Shown one piece after another: positions 60,018 to 64,000 of a DNA stretch of 64,000 nt. Position 1 is the stretch's first letter. Each line of letters opens with the position of its first letter. This stretch comes from an uncultured Oscillibacter sp. (GTDB lineage: Bacteria; Bacillota; Clostridia; Oscillospirales; Oscillospiraceae). The stretch spans positions 20,743 to 84,742 of the forward strand of contig CAJTMG010000011.1 in the NCBI GenBank assembly GCA_910577405.1. The letters are read 5' to 3'. The notes below the pieces were generated by a model. The model was not told where the DNA came from. It saw only the letters and a list, made by a program, of their open reading frames with translations, and did not search any database. Position numbers and translations under genes: made by a program.

Positions 60018-61526
60018 ATGGCTGATGCAAAAAGCGATATCGTCCTCTCTATCCGCGGTATGAGCAAGTCCTTCGGGCGGAACCGGGTGCTTGACCATAT
60101 CAATCTGGATTTGAAGCGGGGTTCCGTCATGGGCCTGATGGGGGAAAACGGCGCGGGAAAGTCCACCATGATGAAGTGCCTCTTCGGAACCTACCAGAAG
60201 GACGAGGGAAAGATTTATCTGGCTGGGAAGGAAATCAGCTTCTCCGGCCCTAAGGACGCCCTGGAAAACGGCATCGCTATGGTGCACCAGGAGCTGAATC
60301 AATGCCTGGAGCGCAATGTGGTGGATAATCTGTTCCTTGGGCGCTACCCTACCAATTCCATGGGCATGGTGGATGAGGGCAGTATGAGGAAAACCGCCGC
60401 TGAACTCTTCCGTAAACTGGGTATGACCGTAAACCTGAGCCAGCCCATGCGAAATATGTCCGTCTCCCAGAGGCAGATGTGCGAGATTGCTAAGGCGATT
60501 TCCTATAACGCCCAGGTGATCGTTCTGGACGAGCCTACTTCCTCCCTGACCGTGCAGGAGGTGGAAAAGCTGTTCGAAATGATGCGGATGCTTAAAGAGC
60601 AGGGAATCTCGCTGATCTATATCTCCCATAAGATGGACGAAATCTTTGAAATCTGCGACGATATCTCCGTGCTGCGGGACGGCAATCTGGTGATGACCAA
60701 GAGCGCGCAGGAAACCAATATGAATGAGCTGATTGCCGCCATGGTGGGCCGTTCCCTTGAGAGCCGCTTCCCGCCGGTGGACAATACGCCCAGAGCGCCA
60801 ATCTTGTCTGTGCAGCACCTGTCCACCAAATTCGCACCCTACCTCCAGGACGTGACCTTCGATGTGCGGGAGGGCGAGATTTTCGGGCTTTACGGTCTGG
60901 TGGGCGCCGGGCGCACGGAACTGCTGGAAACAATCTTCGGCGTCCGTACCCGGGCTTCCGGACGGGTCTATTTCAGAAACAAGCTCATGAATTTCAACAG
61001 CGCAAAAGAGGCCATCGAGCACGGCTTCGCCATGATTACCGAGGAACGGAAGGCAAACGGCTTGTTCCTGAAATGCGATCTGACCTTCAATACCACCATC
61101 GCAAATCTGGAGCAGTACAAAGCCGGGCCCGTCCTCTCTGACGCTTTGATGGTCAAGGCGACCAATAAGGAAATCAAGACCATGCACACCAAATGTATGG
61201 GGCCTGACGATATGATTACCAGTCTCTCCGGCGGCAATCAGCAGAAGGTCATCTTCGGGAAGTGGCTGGAACTGGCGCCGCAGCTCTTTATGATGGACGA
61301 ACCCACCCGTGGAATCGACGTGGGCGCGAAGTACGAAATTTATGAGCTGATTATCAAGATGGCAAAGCAGGGAAAAACCATTATCGTCGTCTCCTCGGAA
61401 ATGCCGGAAATCCTGGGCATTACCAACCGGATCGGCGTGATGTCCAATGGCCACCTTTCCGGTATCGTCAACACGGCGGAGACCAATCAGGAAGAACTCC
61501 TGCGGCTCAGCGCGAAATATTTGTAA
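60018..61526 (+). CDS. mglA: Galactoside ABC importer ATP-binding protein MglA
   Basis: Tandem ATPase of 502 residues. Domain 1: Walker A MGENGAGKSTMMK, signature-like MSVSQRQMCEIAKAI, Walker B VIVLDEPTSSLT. Domain 2: GLVGAGRTEL, signature LSGGNQQKVIFGKWL, and MMDEPTRGIDVGAK. This is the pattern of sugar (MglA/RbsA/XylG) importers. It sits between the MglB-like gene and mglC; GGAG precedes the ATG at 60018. Confidence 0.95.
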   Translation: MADAKSDIVLSIRGMSKSFGRNRVLDHINLDLKRGSVMGLMGENGAGKSTMMKCLFGTYQKDEGKIYLAGKEISFSGPKDALENGIAMVHQELNQCLERNVVDNLFLGRYPTNSMGMVDEGSMRKTAAELFRKLGMTVNLSQPMRNMSVSQRQMCEIAKAISYNAQVIVLDEPTSSLTVQEVEKLFEMMRMLKEQGISLIYISHKMDEIFEICDDISVLRDGNLVMTKSAQETNMNELIAAMVGRSLESRFPPVDNTPRAPILSVQHLSTKFAPYLQDVTFDVREGEIFGLYGLVGAGRTELLETIFGVRTRASGRVYFRNKLMNFNSAKEAIEHGFAMITEERKANGLFLKCDLTFNTTIANLEQYKAGPVLSDALMVKATNKEIKTMHTKCMGPDDMITSLSGGNQQKVIFGKWLELAPQLFMMDEPTRGIDVGAKYEIYELIIKMAKQGKTIIVVSSEMPEILGITNRIGVMSNGHLSGIVNTAETNQEELLRLSAKYL

Positions 61527-61544
61527 CAGGGGGGAAATCGTACT

Positions 61545-63197
61545 ATGGCGGATACTACAAAAATTCTTACCGCAGAGCAGGAACGAAAGCTTCGCCAGCC
61601 CATTGACGAGTATGTCGGCGGTATTCAGGAGTCCATCAACCAGCTGCGCAAAGACGGCACGGACAGAGTCATCGAGATCCAAAGCGCGCTGAATAACCTC
61701 AAGCGGGACCGAATCTATACCGCTCAGGAGAAAGAGAGCCGGCAGACAGAGCTGAATGCTGAATTGAAAAAGGCTCGGGCGGAAGAGGCCAAGCATAAGG
61801 ACGAAATTGCCAAGCTGATCGCCCAGGCGGAAACTTACCTCAAGGCCCATTTCAATTCGGATTATTATCAGGCTGTGACAGAGAGCTGTGCGGCGGAGAC
61901 GGCCCAGGCTAAGGAGAAGTATCAGGCGGCGGTGGCCCAGCTCAACAAGGACCATCAGGAGACCGTGTCCAGGCTGAAAGATCCTCAGGAACTCAAGGAT
62001 GAGAAGTATGTCCATAAAAACCGCCTGTTCGACGCGAAAATGCAGCTTGACAAAGACCTCCAGAACGTGAAGGACCGCCGGCACGCCGCGTTTGACCACC
62101 AGTACCATCTCTTGGATATGCTTCGGATGTCAAAGTTCACGTTCTCCGAAACCATGGCCCAGCGGTGGGAAAATTACCAGTACGCCTTCAATCTCCGGAG
62201 CTTCCTGCTGCGCAACGGCTTGTATCTGGCAATCGCCGTGATTTTTATCGCCCTCTGCGTCATCACGCCAGTCGTCAAGGGCGTTCCCCTGCTGACAACA
62301 AACAACGTGCTCAATATCCTCCAGCAGGCGTCCCCACGGATGTTCCTGGCCCTGGGCGTGGCCGGTCTGATTATGCTGGCCGGTACCGACCTCTCTATCG
62401 GGCGTATGATGGGTATGGGCATTACCGCCGCTACCATCGTGATGCACCAGGGCGTCAATACCGGTTCCGTGTTCGGTCATGTCTTTGACTTTACCGGGAT
62501 GCCGGTGCTCCTGCGGGTCATCCTGGCTCTGGTGGTCTGCATCGTCCTTTGTACCATCTTCGCCTCTATCGCCGGATTCTTTACCGCAAAGTTTATGATG
62601 CACCCCTTTATCTCTACTATGTCTACTATGCTGGTGATCTTCGGCCTCGCAACCTATGCTACCAAAGGCGTGTCCTTCGGCGGTATCGAACCTGCTATCC
62701 CCGGTATGATTATTCCGAAAATCAACGGCTTCCCAACCATTATCCTCTGGGCTGTGGCGGCGGTGGCTATCGTGTGGTTTATCTGGAATAAAACAACCTT
62801 CGGCAAGAATTTGTATGCCGTGGGCGGAAACCCGGAAGCCGCTTCTGTCTCCGGTATCTCCGTGTTCAAGGTTACCGTGGGTGCCTTCATCATGGCCGGT
62901 ATCCTCTACGGCTTCGGGTCCTGGCTGGAGTGCATCCGGATGTTCGGTTCCGGTTCCGTCTCCTACGGCCAGGGCTGGGAAATGGACGCGATCGCAGCCT
63001 GCGTTGTGGGCGGTATCTCCTTTACCGGCGGTATCGGTAAGATTTCCGGCGTCGTTACCGGCGTGTTTATCTTTACCGCTTTGACCTACTCCTTGACCAC
63101 CCTCGGCATCGACGCTAACTTGCAGTTTGTTTTCTCTGGTATCATCATCCTTGTCGCTGTTATGCTCGACTGCCTGAAGTACGTCCAGAAAAAGTAA
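61545..63197 (+). CDS. mglC: Galactoside ABC importer permease MglC with extra N-terminal coiled-coil domain
   Basis: 550 residues, whereas MglC is usually about 335. The C-terminal 335 residues (from about 216) are a normal permease with ten or so membrane segments and markers GVAGLIMLAGTDLSIGRMMG, NLYAVGGNPEAASVSGISVF and AACVVGGISFTGGIG. The first 210 residues are highly charged, Glu/Lys/Gln/Ala-rich with heptad-like leucines (IYTAQEKESRQTELNAELKK, DKDLQNVKDRRHAAFDHQYH) and no signal peptide, so a cytoplasmic coiled coil. The ATG at 61545 follows GGGGGG; the frame shows no stop or shift between the two parts. Confidence 0.93.
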   Translation: MADTTKILTAEQERKLRQPIDEYVGGIQESINQLRKDGTDRVIEIQSALNNLKRDRIYTAQEKESRQTELNAELKKARAEEAKHKDEIAKLIAQAETYLKAHFNSDYYQAVTESCAAETAQAKEKYQAAVAQLNKDHQETVSRLKDPQELKDEKYVHKNRLFDAKMQLDKDLQNVKDRRHAAFDHQYHLLDMLRMSKFTFSETMAQRWENYQYAFNLRSFLLRNGLYLAIAVIFIALCVITPVVKGVPLLTTNNVLNILQQASPRMFLALGVAGLIMLAGTDLSIGRMMGMGITAATIVMHQGVNTGSVFGHVFDFTGMPVLLRVILALVVCIVLCTIFASIAGFFTAKFMMHPFISTMSTMLVIFGLATYATKGVSFGGIEPAIPGMIIPKINGFPTIILWAVAAVAIVWFIWNKTTFGKNLYAVGGNPEAASVSGISVFKVTVGAFIMAGILYGFGSWLECIRMFGSGSVSYGQGWEMDAIAACVVGGISFTGGIGKISGVVTGVFIFTALTYSLTTLGIDANLQFVFSGIIILVAVMLDCLKYVQKK

Positions 63198-63217
63198 TCT
63201 GCCCCTTTACATACTGA

Positions 63218-63267
63218 AACCGCAGCGGCCTTGGGTAATCTCCCTCAGCCGCTGCGGTTGCTTTTTG
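63218..63267 (+). terminator. Terminator of the mglBAC operon
   Basis: AACCGCAGCGGC (63218-63229) pairs with GCCGCTGCGGTT (63248-63259), followed by GCTTTTT. Confidence 0.9.
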
Positions 63268-63500
63268 CTTGTATCAGAATCACTCCGGAACTGGCTGGAA
63301 CGGATGGAAATTCAGTCAATAGAGTCGGTTTCCCTCGTGACCACGAACCGCCCCTCCTCCAGATGGACAGAACTCTGCAATGGTGGACCGCCTCACTTTC
63401 CACTCTTGCGTCCTGGCCGTGAATGACTATGGTTTTACGGCAACACGGTAACGAGGTCATTTGAGCTTGCAAGAATCCAGCCTAAAAGTTCCGAAAGCAT
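63268..63500. other. Gap between mgl operon and tRNA cluster
   Basis: Nothing recognisable. No ribosome site precedes any open frame longer than a few dozen codons. Confidence 0.5.
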
Positions 63501-63534
63501 AAGAAAAAGCACCCAAACCATCAAGTTTAGGTGC
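63501..63534 (-). terminator. Terminator of the tRNA cluster
   Basis: On the minus strand GCACCTAAAC (63525-63534) pairs with GTTTGGGTGC (63509-63518) around TTGATG, then TTTTT. Confidence 0.88.
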
Positions 63535-63541
63535 AAAATCC

Positions 63542-63617
<76 letters not shown>

Positions 63618-63622
63618 ATATA

Positions 63623-63699
63623 TGGCGACCCGGAACGGGCTCGAACCGTCGACCTCTAGCGTGACAGGCTAGCGTTCTAACCAACTGAACTACCGGGCC
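63623..63699 (-). tRNA. tRNA-Asp (anticodon GTC)
   Basis: 77 bases with encoded CCA. Acceptor GGCCCGG pairs with CCGGGTC; anticodon loop CTGTCAC gives GTC; T-arm GACGGTTCGAGCCCGTT. Confidence 0.95.
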
Positions 63700-63741
63700 A
63701 TATAAGATATATTAAAGCAGTCAAGAACCGCAGAAGAAACA

Positions 63742-63817
63742 TGGCAGGGGCAGAAGGATTCGAACCCTCGGCACGCGGTTTTGGAGACCGCTGCTCTACC
63801 AGCTGAGCTATACCCCT
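63742..63817 (-). tRNA. tRNA-Trp (anticodon CCA)
   Basis: 76 bases with encoded 3' CCA. Acceptor AGGGGTA pairs with TGCCCCT; anticodon loop TCTCCAAAA gives CCA. Confidence 0.94.
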
Positions 63818-63855
63818 ATTTCGCTTTAGGAACTCCCCTTGGCGAACAGCCATCC

Positions 63856-63932
63856 TGGTGGGCCTTCGGGGACTCGAACCCGGGACCGACCGGTTATGAG
63901 CCGGCTGCTCTAACCAACTGAGCTAAAGGCCC
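63856..63932 (-). tRNA. tRNA with CAT anticodon (elongator Met or lysidine Ile2)
   Basis: 77 bases with encoded CCA. Acceptor GGGCCTT pairs with AAGGCCC; anticodon loop CTCATAA. Not an initiator (first pair is intact). The anticodon-arm and variable-loop pattern also resembles tRNA-Ile2, where C34 is changed to lysidine, so the charging amino acid is uncertain. Confidence 0.88.
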
Positions 63933-64000
63933 AAGTTTGGTACTGCTAAGAAAAGAAACCGCCGCCCCTCAGAGACGGCGGTCTCTTGGCTCCCCCAGTT

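Noticed and set aside
59904..62108. Minus-strand frame of 734 codons opposite mglA
   Set aside because: The plus-strand ATPase motifs are unambiguous; the minus frame is a shadow of codon bias.

Overview
The window is a GC-rich stretch of an endospore-forming, flagellated Clostridia chromosome. The endospore inference rests on sporulation genes yqfC, yqfD and ylbJ; recD2, phoH-ybeY, a WalRK-type two-component system, HPr with a regulatory Ser46, and TTGACA/TATAAT promoters with strong AGGAGG-type ribosome sites all fit Firmicutes. A relative of the Oscillospiraceae (Lawsonibacter/Oscillibacter/Flavonifractor type) is my best guess, by inference only. I see no rRNA operon, insertion sequence, prophage or CRISPR array.

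Layout. 1-8.7 kb: end of a chemotaxis block (cheR fragment, cheB), then a late flagellar operon behind a sigma-D promoter: flgM, flgN, flgK, flgL, a DUF6470 gene, fliW, csrA and a YjfB-like mini-gene. FlgK and FlgL are both much enlarged and carry the same short repeat. 9-11.4 kb (minus): lexA with its own SOS operator, secG, and a secreted trypsin-like protease. 11.6-18.2 kb: deoC, deoD and a BMP-type nucleoside ABC importer, which together form a nucleoside uptake and breakdown unit. 18.4-24.3 kb (minus): recD2, a small membrane protein, ybeY, phoH, yqfD, yqfC, with ylbJ divergent. 25.4-29.5 kb: small accessory genes (SUKH-family protein, an XRE regulator plus DUF3169 membrane protein behind three operator-like repeats, ptsH, an AT-rich GNAT gene, decayed small membrane-protein genes). 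29.5-34.5 kb: uvrC, nfeD plus an SPFH protein, a C_GCAxxG_C_C protein, a TraX-like protein.

34.6-48.3 kb is almost all minus strand: rpoN (sigma-54), a repeat-hairpin intergenic region, a sigma-54 activator, a CBS/DRTGG pyrophosphatase, rubrerythrin, then a long run ending in walR, a 49-residue hidden gene, walK and a YycH-like gene, preceded by NUDIX hydrolase, a class B penicillin-binding protein, a HAD phosphatase and an alpha/beta hydrolase. 48.4-53.2 kb (plus): an XRE regulator, MBOAT O-acyltransferase and DltD/AlgX-like partner, and an orphan histidine kinase. 53.3-58 kb: NSS transporter, a secreted 5'-nucleotidase with LysM, pyridoxal kinase, tRNA-Leu. 58.6-63.2 kb: a galactose-type mglBAC ABC importer whose permease has a roughly 210-residue soluble N-terminal extension. 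63.5-63.9 kb (minus): four tRNA genes.

How it fits together: the secreted 5'-nucleotidase could release nucleosides that the BMP importer brings in and DeoD/DeoC split. FliW-CsrA is the known post-transcriptional control pair for flagellin. WalRK and its neighbours concern the cell wall. The most unusual items are the shared repeat module in FlgK and FlgL, the extended MglC, the triple operator array at 26.3 kb, the hidden 49-residue gene between walR and walK, and the hairpin repeats beside rpoN.
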